Shown: positions 36,147 through 44,193 of the stretch, one piece after another
How the letters are laid out: each line of letters opens with the position of its first letter
How positions within the stretch are numbered: the first letter of the stretch is position 1
Assembly: GCF_002806945.1 (NCBI RefSeq)
Contig: NZ_NIHC01000001.1
Location: 806,001 to 870,000 of the forward strand
Direction: 5' to 3'
Length of the DNA: 64,000 nt
DNA from: Marinobacter salexigens
GTDB taxonomy: Bacteria > Pseudomonadota > Gammaproteobacteria > Pseudomonadales > Oleiphilaceae
Position numbers and translations under genes: made by a program
Notes under the pieces: model-generated
Seen by the model: only the letters and a program-made list of their open reading frames with translations
Databases searched by the model: none
Told to the model about the DNA's origin: nothing

Positions 36147-37367
36147 TTATGCAGTTTGCCCATCTATAATGCGTAGCACCTGAATAATCTCATTCTTGTT
36201 CATGTATTTGGGCACGGCGTAGGTTCCGTGCGCTTCTTTCATGGCGGCTTGTGCCATGACTGTAAAGTGTTTCTCATCGATACCCTTCACTTCGCAGGCG
36301 ATGGGCAAGGTGGCAAGTAGTGTATTGATACGCTGGATCAACTTGTCGGTTGCCAGGGAGTCTGCCTCTGTATCCGTGGCAAGGCCGCACAGCCTGGCCA
36401 GTTTGGCCATTCGGGCTTGTGCACTGTGCCTGTTCACCTCAAGTATGTGCGGCAGAACAATGGCGTTAGCCCGGCCATGAGGAACGCCATATTGTGTGCC
36501 AAGCTGGTGTGCAATGGCATGCACGTACCCCAGCCCCGTTTTGTTCAGGGCCAAGCCGCCGTAGTTTGCCGCCAGCGCCATTGCATCCCGGGCCTCGTAG
36601 TCCTGGCCATTTTCGCAGGCCTTTTCCAGGTACTTGAGTACCAGCTTTACGCCGGCACCGGAGTAAAACTCCGTTTCAGGTGTTGAGAAATCACTGATCC
36701 AGGATTCCAGGCAGTGGGTCAGGGCATCAATGCCCGTATCTGCGGTTACTGACTTGGGCATGCCTGCCATAATCTCCGGATCCAGCGCCGCCGCCAGAGG
36801 GACTACCTTTGGCTCAATCACGAGATTTTTTACGTGGGTAGTTTCGTCCGATATGACCGCCCCTATAGTGACTTCAGAGCCCGTGCCGGCAGTCGTGGGA
36901 ATAACAAACAGTGGGAGAGATGGTTTTCGAGCTTTGAGAATCCCAACCAGCTCCTCAGGTGTTTTGCTGTTGGAGGCAGCCAGAGCAATCACTTTCGCGG
37001 CATCAATAGATGAGCCGCCCCCAATGGCCAATACCGCATCACAGCCATTCTGGTGAAGTATTTCCAGGCCTTTTTCTACAACCAGAAACCCCGGGTCTGG
37101 TGTTACGCCGCTGTAAACAACCGTTTTGGTCCCCAGCTTGTTCAGATGCTCCTCAATTGGATCGGTGATCCCCAGCTGAAATAGCACATCGTCGGTCACA
37201 AGCAGAACCCGCTTGAAGTCGAAGTGCGCCATGTGTTCAACCAGCCTTAACCGGGACTGTACCCCCAGAAACATGTTGGGTATTGGGCTTGGAATCAGTT
37301 TTGTTATTAGCTTGAGGGCGGCAAGTTGTGCTTTGGCGCGAACAGGCGTGATCAGGTCTGTAATCAT
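36147..37367 (-). CDS. Iron-containing alcohol dehydrogenase
   Basis: The product has 406 residues of the type III (Fe-ADH) family. An NAD-binding GGGSSIDAAK motif lies in the N-terminal half. Metal-binding His residues occur in THCLES and in GYVHAIAHQLGTQYGVPHGRANAIVLPHIL. The first 45 residues form an extra N-terminal stretch. It would interconvert an alcohol and an aldehyde with NAD(P); the substrate is not readable. GGAAAC lies before the ATG at 37367. Confidence 0.9.
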   Translation of the reverse strand: MITDLITPVRAKAQLAALKLITKLIPSPIPNMFLGVQSRLRLVEHMAHFDFKRVLLVTDDVLFQLGITDPIEEHLNKLGTKTVVYSGVTPDPGFLVVEKGLEILHQNGCDAVLAIGGGSSIDAAKVIALAASNSKTPEELVGILKARKPSLPLFVIPTTAGTGSEVTIGAVISDETTHVKNLVIEPKVVPLAAALDPEIMAGMPKSVTADTGIDALTHCLESWISDFSTPETEFYSGAGVKLVLKYLEKACENGQDYEARDAMALAANYGGLALNKTGLGYVHAIAHQLGTQYGVPHGRANAIVLPHILEVNRHSAQARMAKLARLCGLATDTEADSLATDKLIQRINTLLATLPIACEVKGIDEKHFTVMAQAAMKEAHGTYAVPKYMNKNEIIQVLRIIDGQTA

Positions 37368-37532
37368 TGCGTGTTTCCAGAGAGTGAGGTTGAGTTCAGG
37401 CGTTAACTATAGTCAGACAATGCGGCAGTTGGAAACAGTTCCTGTGTCCGTATGGTAACAACCAAAATGGCATGTTTGAGGTATCTTTGGTGGTTTGAAG
37501 CTTTTGGATGTTGTTACAGCGAGCGTAATGGT

Positions 37533-38432
37533 ATGACTTATTGGCTGGTAGCAAACCCTAACGCAGGCAGTGGTCAGAGAGGGCGGGAGTTCTGGCTTGT
37601 AAAGCTGGCGAAAGCCGACATTACAGATCCGGAGTGTTGTGACCTTCAGGATCAGAGTTGGACGGCAAACGTAAAACCCGGTGACACTATAATGGTGGCA
37701 GGGGGTGATGGGTCTGTTAACGCCGCCGCTCGGATATGCCTGGAGCACAAGGCAACGCTTGCGGTGCTGCCGTCAGGCACGGCCAATGATTTCGCCCGAA
37801 ACCTCGCTTTGCCGGAAGACCCGGCTGCGGTGTGTGAGCTGGTTCGACAAGGCACCACCCAAAAAGTGGATGTGGCAGAGTTTGGGGATGGCATCTTTCT
37901 GAACGTGGCCCATATCGGGCTGGGAGCGCTCGCAGCACAGGAGTCACAGGGCGTTGCCAAAAAGCTTTTGGGGCGCTTCAGTTATGGCGTGGAATTGTTG
38001 AAACAGGTAAGTGCCAAGCGGGGGTTTCGCGCAGAAATATCATGTGACAAAGCGATTGTGCGTGGTCGCTGGCTGTCGATAGCTGTCTCCAGCGGTGCCT
38101 ATTTCGGCGGCGGCAATGAAATCCCGCAAGCAACGGCAGATGATGGGGTGCTCGATATTATTGCGGTGAAACCGCGTCCTGTGATGCAATTGCTGCTTAC
38201 GTTCCTGCTGGTGCGATTCAGCGGGAAGTCACCCAAACGCACCAGTACAGTGGTGCACATGAAGGGCAGGTGCTGCGATATCATCACCTCCAAAGAAAAA
38301 ACCGTAACAGTGGACGGCGATGAGGCTGGAAAAACACCGTTTAATGCCGTGTGCCGCAAGCACTGCCTTCGGGTGATTGGCACGACTGTGGTGCGCACCG
38401 GCGAGGCCGATAGCGACAGGTCAGGGGCGTGA
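37533..38432 (+). CDS. Diacylglycerol/lipid kinase family protein (YegS-like)
   Basis: The product has 299 residues from the ATG at 37533; an in-frame start 81 bases upstream has no support. The catalytic domain has VANPNAGSGQRG at the N-terminus, GGDGSVNAAARICL and LPSGTANDFARNL, the signature of diacylglycerol and sphingosine kinases. It should phosphorylate a lipid hydroxyl with ATP. The next gene, mtgA, starts on the base after its stop codon, so they form an operon. Confidence 0.88.
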   Translation: MTYWLVANPNAGSGQRGREFWLVKLAKADITDPECCDLQDQSWTANVKPGDTIMVAGGDGSVNAAARICLEHKATLAVLPSGTANDFARNLALPEDPAAVCELVRQGTTQKVDVAEFGDGIFLNVAHIGLGALAAQESQGVAKKLLGRFSYGVELLKQVSAKRGFRAEISCDKAIVRGRWLSIAVSSGAYFGGGNEIPQATADDGVLDIIAVKPRPVMQLLLTFLLVRFSGKSPKRTSTVVHMKGRCCDIITSKEKTVTVDGDEAGKTPFNAVCRKHCLRVIGTTVVRTGEADSDRSGA

Positions 38433-39128
38433 ATGGCTGGTAAATCGCTATCAAAACGGCTGTGTCGTGGCATTGCCCGGGTATTCATTACGCTGGTGCT
38501 GCTGTTCTTGTCGGTATTGCTCTTGCTTCGGTATGTAAATCCTCCCACCTCGGCGTTCATGCTTGGCTACAGCCTGACTAACCCCCACAAAGAGGTGCAG
38601 CAGCAATGGGTTAGCTTCTCGGACATCTCCCCCTGGATGCCCCTTGCGGTGGTGGCCAGCGAGGATCAGCGGTTTCCTGAGCACTGGGGCGTTGATTTTG
38701 AGGCGATTCGCAAAGCTTTGGCTGAGTATCATGCTGGCGACGGCCTCAGGGGTGCCAGCACCATTACCCAGCAAACCGCAAAAAACCTGTTTCTCTGGAA
38801 CGGCCGCAGTTTTGTCCGTAAAACCCTGGAAGCCGCGCTTGCGCTGGCGGTTGACGGGCTGTGGTCCAAGCAGCGAATCCTTGAAGTGTATTTGAATATC
38901 GCCGAATTTGGCCCGGGTATATACGGTGTGGAAGCCGCTAGCAGGGCGTATTTCGGGATCTCTGCGCGGCAGTTGTCGGCTAGTCAGTCGGCCCGATTGG
39001 CTGCTGTTCTGCCCAATCCGAAGGTGTTAAATGTTGCCTCGCCATCGCCCTATGTTCAGGATCGTGTTTTCTGGATTCGTGGCCAGATGGATCAGCTATC
39101 CGGGCTACACTACCTGAAGGATTTATAG
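38433..39128 (+). CDS. mtgA: Monofunctional peptidoglycan glycosyltransferase
   Basis: The product has 231 residues. One N-terminal membrane segment (about 12-32) is followed by a GT51 domain with the catalytic glutamate in [13 protein letters not shown], then [16 protein letters not shown], and the second conserved Glu in [19 protein letters not shown]. It polymerises lipid II into glycan chains without a transpeptidase domain. It immediately follows the lipid kinase gene. Confidence 0.95.
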   Translation: MAGKSLSKRLCRGIARVFITLVLLFLSVLLLLRYVNPPTSAFMLGYSLTNPHKEVQQQWVSFSDISPWMPLAVVASEDQRFPEHWGVDFEAIRKALAEYHAGDGLRGASTITQQTAKNLFLWNGRSFVRKTLEAALALAVDGLWSKQRILEVYLNIAEFGPGIYGVEAASRAYFGISARQLSASQSARLAAVLPNPKVLNVASPSPYVQDRVFWIRGQMDQLSGLHYLKDL

Positions 39129-39219
39129 AACATTTCCGGCTGCTCTTCGGGTCAGGTAGCTCCGTAGCTTGTGCGGATATTTGATACCATGAGTATTCAC
39201 GCAGAACAAAGAGAGCATT

Positions 39220-39939
39220 ATGAAGGTGTTATTGCTGGGTGCCACCGGGCTGACCGGTGGGATGGTTCTCGCTGGCCTGCTGGCCCGCGACGAGGTTGAA
39301 CGGGTGGTTGTGCCTGTTCGGAAACCCCTGGAATCCGTTCATGGCAAGCTGCAGCAGCAGGAAATGGATTTTGACCGCATGGCAGATTACGCAAAGCTTT
39401 TTGAGGTGGATGTGATCGTCTGCTGTCTGGGTACTACCATCAAAAAGGCGGGCTCTCAGGAAGAGTTTCGAAAAGTAGACTACGGCTACTGCCTGAAAGC
39501 GGCTGAACTTGGCCGTGCTGCAGGCGCCAGTGGGTTTGTTTTGATGTCGGCCATCGGGTCATCGTCTTCATCGACTATTTTCTATAATCGGGTTAAAGGT
39601 GAGCTGGAAGATGCGGTGAAAAGCCTCGGTTACCCTTACTTGTCGATATACCATCCCAGTTTGCTGCTGGGCGACAGACCAGAGCACCGCCTCGGGGAAG
39701 CCATAGGAGCGAAAGCCATGCCGCTGGTTAACAGGGTTCTTCTGGGACCGCTGGAAAAGTACCGTGCTATCGAGGCGCAAACCGTTGCATCTGCCATGGT
39801 TAACGAGGTTTGCAGTCTGGTTGCCAAGCCGGCGGCCGAGCAGGTTGTTCAGGTTCGCCAGTATGAGGACATTGTGGCGCTGGCAGGCGCCTCAACCCAA
39901 GGTGACATCCAGAAACATCATCACCACAAAGCCGACTAA
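39220..39939 (+). CDS. NAD(P)-binding Rossmann protein (HTATIP2/SDR-like)
   Basis: The product has 239 residues. The start MKVLLLGATGLTGGMVL has the glycine-rich dinucleotide motif of atypical short-chain reductases, followed by VCCLGTTIKKAGSQEEFRKVDYGYCLKAAELGRAAG and YHPSLLLGDR. It is close to oxidoreductase HTATIP2-type proteins; the bacterial function is unknown. Its last 48 bases overlap the last 48 bases of the convergent ZIP gene. AGAGAG precedes the ATG. Confidence 0.85.
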   Translation: MKVLLLGATGLTGGMVLAGLLARDEVERVVVPVRKPLESVHGKLQQQEMDFDRMADYAKLFEVDVIVCCLGTTIKKAGSQEEFRKVDYGYCLKAAELGRAAGASGFVLMSAIGSSSSSTIFYNRVKGELEDAVKSLGYPYLSIYHPSLLLGDRPEHRLGEAIGAKAMPLVNRVLLGPLEKYRAIEAQTVASAMVNEVCSLVAKPAAEQVVQVRQYEDIVALAGASTQGDIQKHHHHKAD

Positions 39940-40677
39940 CAATGCGAAGGTGGTTTGGGCTTTGTACCGGCTTCGGTGGGTCTCGGGAATGATTTCGTTG
40001 CTGATGATGAACAGCATGGCGCCTGCAGCAAACCCCAGTGTCCACGGCATTATCGGTTCTGCCAGCGATACCAGGGCGGCACCGAACAGGCCACCAATTG
40101 GCTCAGCCAACCCGGTCAGAAGGGCGATAGTAAAGGCGCGAGCCCGCGAGTACTGGATGGCAATCAGCGAAAATGCCACGGCAAGTCCTTCAGGAATATT
40201 CTGAATGCCAATGCCCAGAGCTAGTACATAGCCATTACGAACATCGCCACCCGCAAAGCCAACTCCCACGGCCATGCCTTCGGGAAAGTTATGAAGTGTT
40301 ATGGCGATAATAAACAGCCAGATGCGGCGAATATGGACAGAATCGGGCCCCTCTGGGCCCAGGTTAAAGTGTTCGTGGGGCAAGTTCTGGTGGAGGTAAT
40401 AAAGAGCCCCGGCGCCAAACAGAATACCGAATATCACAAGCAGTGCAGCTGCCCAGTTTGAGCCCAGCAGAGCCTCTCCATATTCCAGCCCTGGAAGTAT
40501 CAGAGAAAAGAAGGATGCGGCCAGCATTACGCCCGCAGCCGCCGCCAGCATGCTGTCCTGCAACCGGTCAGACAGGTCTTTAACGAAAAACACTGCCAAG
40601 GCACCAATGCCGGTTGCGAGCCCTGCTGCCAGGCTTGCCAGTGTACCGAGCCAGACGATGCTGATATCAGTTGTCAT
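39892..40677 (-). CDS. ZIP-family metal transporter
   Basis: The product has 261 residues with eight hydrophobic segments. Metal-site helices are HNFPEGMAVGVGFAGGD and GIQNIPEGLAVAFSL, and an exposed His-containing loop (HQNLPHEHFN) follows segment three. It should import zinc or a similar divalent metal. Its 3' end overlaps the convergent oxidoreductase gene tail-to-tail by 48 bases. No Zur box is recognisable in front of it. Confidence 0.92.
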   Translation of the reverse strand: MTTDISIVWLGTLASLAAGLATGIGALAVFFVKDLSDRLQDSMLAAAAGVMLAASFFSLILPGLEYGEALLGSNWAAALLVIFGILFGAGALYYLHQNLPHEHFNLGPEGPDSVHIRRIWLFIIAITLHNFPEGMAVGVGFAGGDVRNGYVLALGIGIQNIPEGLAVAFSLIAIQYSRARAFTIALLTGLAEPIGGLFGAALVSLAEPIMPWTLGFAAGAMLFIISNEIIPETHRSRYKAQTTFALLVGFVVMMFLDVTLG

Positions 40678-40740
40678 GAGGTTCTGAATCTCTTGGTCGG
40701 CTGAATGCTGGTTAATCCTTGCCAGAAACTATTCAAACCA

Positions 40741-41238
40741 TCAGTCCGTTTTGTAGGTGGGTTTTTTAGACCGCGAGAGTGTGGGCTCACAACCAACCAC
40801 TTGCCTGGCCTGCTTGTGCGCATGCAGGTACCAGCGTTGCCCAGGCTGTTTGAAGGTGCTCGGAGTTATCTGGAAAGCCGTTGTTTCCATGGTAGCCGGG
40901 ATAGGTGAGCCATCCGCATGGCGGTATACACAGCTGGTATTGAGGGTGATGGGTGTGGCTATATGTATTTCTATAAAGCCGTCATCCCTGACCCGGGGTG
41001 GGCTGTTGTCTACACTGATGACTTTCAGGCAGGGGCCGTAGTGAACCCTGCCTTGCTCCCTCAGATATTCGCTAAGGCAATGCTGGGAACTGAGCAGAAC
41101 GGCATCGGCACTTTTTGGCTTCGCGCTTTCTGGCTGGCTCTTACTGTTTAGCCCGGCGGCCGGGTTTGTGGATGGCGACGACTGGCAGCCGGCCAATACA
41201 AGAAGACAGGCCAGTACAAGTGTGACAACAGGCTTCAT
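40741..41238 (-). CDS. Lipoprotein of unknown function
   Basis: The product has 165 residues from the ATG at 41238; an upstream in-frame ATG would spoil the signal peptide. The signal sequence ends with the lipobox LAGC (Cys at about 18), so it is membrane-anchored. The mature part is Ser/Pro-rich, then compact, with cysteines in SSQHCLSEY, YGPCLK, NTSCVY and VVGCEP suggesting disulfides. No family is recognised. Confidence 0.75.
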   Translation of the reverse strand: MKPVVTLVLACLLVLAGCQSSPSTNPAAGLNSKSQPESAKPKSADAVLLSSQHCLSEYLREQGRVHYGPCLKVISVDNSPPRVRDDGFIEIHIATPITLNTSCVYRHADGSPIPATMETTAFQITPSTFKQPGQRWYLHAHKQARQVVGCEPTLSRSKKPTYKTD

Positions 41239-41336
41239 TGATACTCCTTGTTGCATTGAACAAGTGGAATTGTTCGGGAACAAGGGGGCAGTTTAGCGTA
41301 GCTTTCCGGCTGGTACACGGGTGGACTGTCAAGTGT

Positions 41337-42143
41337 TTACATGCCGGCATTGGTGCTTTCAAAAATTTTGTCGGCCGAAGCGGCAACAAACCCTGTGTAA
41401 AGATTGCCGTCTGGCTTCGGGTAGCGCAGTGCAAACTCATAGAAGCAGCTGGGAATCGTCATTTCGCGATCGCTGAACTGAACCGGAACCCGGTCAGCCA
41501 TTGTGGATGACTGTTCGAGCAATTCTTTGGGAGAACCCTTCACCTCGCCACCTGACGCATTTACTGTGAAGCCCATGTCTTTCAGCAGCTGGTTTATATC
41601 GGTCACGGTCTCAAAGTTATTCAGGTGGTTAATGCTTACCGTGAAGTGGTTTGCCCGGTAACCCCAGGCCGCGAGCCAGGCAGCGTATTCGCTCTCTTCC
41701 AGCAGTTGCTGGTAGGTTTGTGAATCCAGGTCCCAATGCCGGCCGGAATAAAGAAAGTTGTCGGCGGTAACCTGTTCTTGTGTTACCTGCTCAACCAGTT
41801 TGTGCACTACAGCCTGCAACTCTGGTGAGCACTGCTCTGTCAGCAACTCTGAAATAAACACCTTTGGAGCCTCGGGGTCTGGGTGCTCATAATGTCGGGC
41901 ATAGAGCTTCTTGGCTTTGAAATGGTACTCGCCGCCTTCCTGGTACCCCAGAGCCAGAAAATGCTCTGCTAGAGCCTCCAGGCCAACCGGCTGCAGGTTA
42001 AAAGTACGCAGGGCGATATGGTCGTTGATGATGGCCTGACCTTCTTCGGCACCCAGAATGCGGTGGATATGTGCAGCCGAGGGTGTGACCGCCTTGTAAT
42101 CCTGCCAGAGGTTTTCGAACAAGGCATTGCGATCAGTATGCAT
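41337..42143 (-). CDS. DUF1338 metal-dependent enzyme (2-oxoadipate dioxygenase-like)
   Basis: The product has 268 residues. The metal triad of the DUF1338/HglS fold can be placed at His42 (NDHIALRT), His165 (RANHFTVS) and Glu235 (FYEFALRY). The larger HglS enzymes convert 2-oxoadipate to 2-hydroxyglutarate. This is a short form, and I would not assume the same substrate. Its start overlaps the end of astA by 11 bases, which points to a role in arginine or succinyl-amino-acid breakdown. The same pairing is, as I recall, common in Vibrio and Shewanella. Confidence 0.82.
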   Translation of the reverse strand: MHTDRNALFENLWQDYKAVTPSAAHIHRILGAEEGQAIINDHIALRTFNLQPVGLEALAEHFLALGYQEGGEYHFKAKKLYARHYEHPDPEAPKVFISELLTEQCSPELQAVVHKLVEQVTQEQVTADNFLYSGRHWDLDSQTYQQLLEESEYAAWLAAWGYRANHFTVSINHLNNFETVTDINQLLKDMGFTVNASGGEVKGSPKELLEQSSTMADRVPVQFSDREMTIPSCFYEFALRYPKPDGNLYTGFVAASADKIFESTNAGM

Positions 42144-43242
42144 AGTTTAACTCCGTAACCGTATCTTGTGAGTGTACCGCTGCCGTTCTATGGTTCAGGG
42201 GCAAAGTGCGCGCAGTGCTGCCATTATCAAGGCAAAGCTTTTCCGCCAGAGCGTGGGGAATTACCAGCGTACCTGAATCGTCGGATGCTTCCGCTGTAAC
42301 GGTGGCCCGAAAGTTTGCTGTCCCTGTGTTTGCTATCAGGGTGGGTTCGCTTTGCTGCTGGCGGGTGTGCCCAAAGAGCGCTTCTGCGCCAGCCAGGCCT
42401 TCATCCACGCAAACCCGTTGCTCAGATGAGGCCCTGACGCTGCGAATCTCCGCCAGGGCGCACTCCACCGTTGGGCCTGCATCAAACAGATCTATCAAGC
42501 CTTTATGCTTGAAACCCTCCGCCTCCAGAATCTGCAAAGCTGGCCGGGTGTGCTTGTGCACCTGGCTAAGAACCGCTCGTGCCTCCGGGCTCATAAGGCA
42601 AGTATAGAGTGGATGGGAGGGCATCAGCTCATCAATGAAATCTGTGTAGCCGGCACCGACCAGATGGGTAGCCTGGGCGAACTCCATGTCGACAAAGTGT
42701 GTGCTCAGCCAGTCCCAAAAGGGTGACTGGCCTGCGGCATCAGAAACACCGCGCATTTCGGCAATCACCTTGTGTGAAAAACGCTCCGGGTGCTGTGCCA
42801 TAAACAGGAAGCGCACCCGGGACAGCAGCTTGCCCGCATTGGCCCGGCGAAACTCGGGGCGCAAATAGAGTGAGCAAATCTCGGAATAGCCTGTGTAGTG
42901 GTTGCAGCGGGTGAGGGTTTCCACACTCCGGCGAACATCAAGGTCCCGCGAGTGATGGGTAACTGTGTTGCGCCGGAAGTGGTAAAGCGGCTGGGTGTGC
43001 CCGGTGTTTGCCTCAATACCCGTGGTGCCGAGAATGTCGCCAGTGGTTTCATCTTCCAGTACAAACAGGTAATGCTCGTCGCCAGGGCTGCGCACATTGC
43101 GGCCAAAGCTTGCCGTGGAATGGGCAATTTTTTGGGCCAAAGCGTCCCGGTCGGGCATCAGAGATGTAAATCCCGGGCCAGACTCTTCGGCTATCTGGTA
43201 AAGGGTTTCCAGATCTTTGTCTGCAATGGGGCGAATGATCAT
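42133..43242 (-). CDS. astA: Arginine N-succinyltransferase
   Basis: The product has 369 residues from the ATG at 43242 (MIIRPIADKDLETLYQIAEESG), the usual AstA N-terminus. TSLMPDRDALAQKI, the GIEANTGHTQPLYHFR block and SLYLRPEFRRANAGKLLSRVRFLFMA are characteristic. AstA succinylates arginine with succinyl-CoA in the first step of the ammonia-producing AST pathway. The other ast genes (astB, C, D, E) are not in the window. It is divergent from an Lrp gene and translationally overlaps the DUF1338 gene downstream. Confidence 0.93.
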   Translation of the reverse strand: MIIRPIADKDLETLYQIAEESGPGFTSLMPDRDALAQKIAHSTASFGRNVRSPGDEHYLFVLEDETTGDILGTTGIEANTGHTQPLYHFRRNTVTHHSRDLDVRRSVETLTRCNHYTGYSEICSLYLRPEFRRANAGKLLSRVRFLFMAQHPERFSHKVIAEMRGVSDAAGQSPFWDWLSTHFVDMEFAQATHLVGAGYTDFIDELMPSHPLYTCLMSPEARAVLSQVHKHTRPALQILEAEGFKHKGLIDLFDAGPTVECALAEIRSVRASSEQRVCVDEGLAGAEALFGHTRQQQSEPTLIANTGTANFRATVTAEASDDSGTLVIPHALAEKLCLDNGSTARTLPLNHRTAAVHSQDTVTELNYAY

Positions 43243-43358
43243 AAGTGGCAACCCGGCGTTGTTTCGAGACAGTATGCAGTGATGCTTTGCCGGTTTGCAG
43301 ATGCGTTTTGATCGTAATGGGCTATGCTTTGCACAAAACAGCGAGGCAATTTTTCGAA

Positions 43359-43787
43359 ATGATAAAAAGTAACGACCAAAAGCTGCTGATGCTGCTGCGT
43401 CAGAATGCGCGAATCAGCATTACGGACCTGGCCAGGGCGCTGAAACTGTCGCGCTCAACGGTGCAAAGCAGAATAGCCCGGCTGGAAGCCAGCGGAGTGA
43501 TTGCAGGGTATGCAGTACAGCTAGGCGGAGCGTTTACTGCCAGCCAGGTGGAAGCCCATGTTTCTATTAAAGTGGCTCAAAAATTAACGGCGCGAACAAA
43601 CAATGCACTTGAAGGCATTAGCCAGGTGTCGCAGTTGTTTTCGGTAAGCGGAGAGTACGATCTCATAGCAATCGTGCAGGCTCAGTCTCTTGAAGAATTG
43701 AGCGCGGTGTTGGACGAGATTGGTAATCTTGAAGGCGTTGAGCGCACTAACTCAGCCGTAGTTCTGGAAACCCGCTTCCGGCGTTAG
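43359..43787 (+). CDS. Lrp/AsnC regulator next to astA
   Basis: The product has 142 residues from the ATG at 43359. The HTH is about 1-55 (NARISITDLARALKLSRSTVQSRIARLEASG); the RAM ligand domain follows, with VSGEYDLIAIVQAQSLEEL. It is divergent from astA with only 116 bases between the starts, so both genes probably share operators there. Arginine-pathway control is the simplest reading. It is convergent with the 35-residue membrane protein gene. Confidence 0.87.
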   Translation: MIKSNDQKLLMLLRQNARISITDLARALKLSRSTVQSRIARLEASGVIAGYAVQLGGAFTASQVEAHVSIKVAQKLTARTNNALEGISQVSQLFSVSGEYDLIAIVQAQSLEELSAVLDEIGNLEGVERTNSAVVLETRFRR

Positions 43788-43819
43788 GCGCTTTTCGCAA
43801 TTCTTGAATCGTCAGCTAC

Positions 43820-43927
43820 TTACGTGCCCAGCATGCCCGCAAAGGCGCTGTACAGGAACGCGGCGGAGCCAAGCAGAATAACTCCCCAAGCCGGAAAAAT
43901 CAGTAAAGAGCGGGTCGACTGCCTCAT
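43820..43927 (-). CDS. 35-residue single-span membrane protein
   Basis: The reading frame begins with ATG at 43927, has AGGAGA five bases upstream and stops with TAA at 43820. The peptide is MRQSTRSLLIF, then a hydrophobic span of about 20 residues (PAWGVILLGSAAFLYSAF), then AGMLGT. An Arg-rich N-terminus and neutral C-terminus predict N-in topology. It lies alone between the Lrp gene and the acyl-CoA synthetase gene, too short for routine gene calls. Family and function are unknown. I judge it real from the ribosome-binding site and membrane pattern. Confidence 0.6.
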   Translation of the reverse strand: MRQSTRSLLIFPAWGVILLGSAAFLYSAFAGMLGT

Positions 43928-44193
43928 GGCTGTCTCCTATGAGTGATGAAAAGCGATAAGCTTCGATTTTCACTTTAGACCAATCTTGATGAATGTCACA
44001 TAAAAAATTACCAGCTTCAGCAAGTCATTACAGAGCAAGGGTTGGTTTAGCCACTAAGGCAGGTGTTTAATGCCATTGAGCTCGCGCCAATTAACACTAA
44101 TATTTGTGTAAACAAACAAATTTGCATTAGAGTGAATCCGAATTCAGATGTTTGTCTGAATTCGTCAACGATAACAATAATCAGGAGTTTTTC

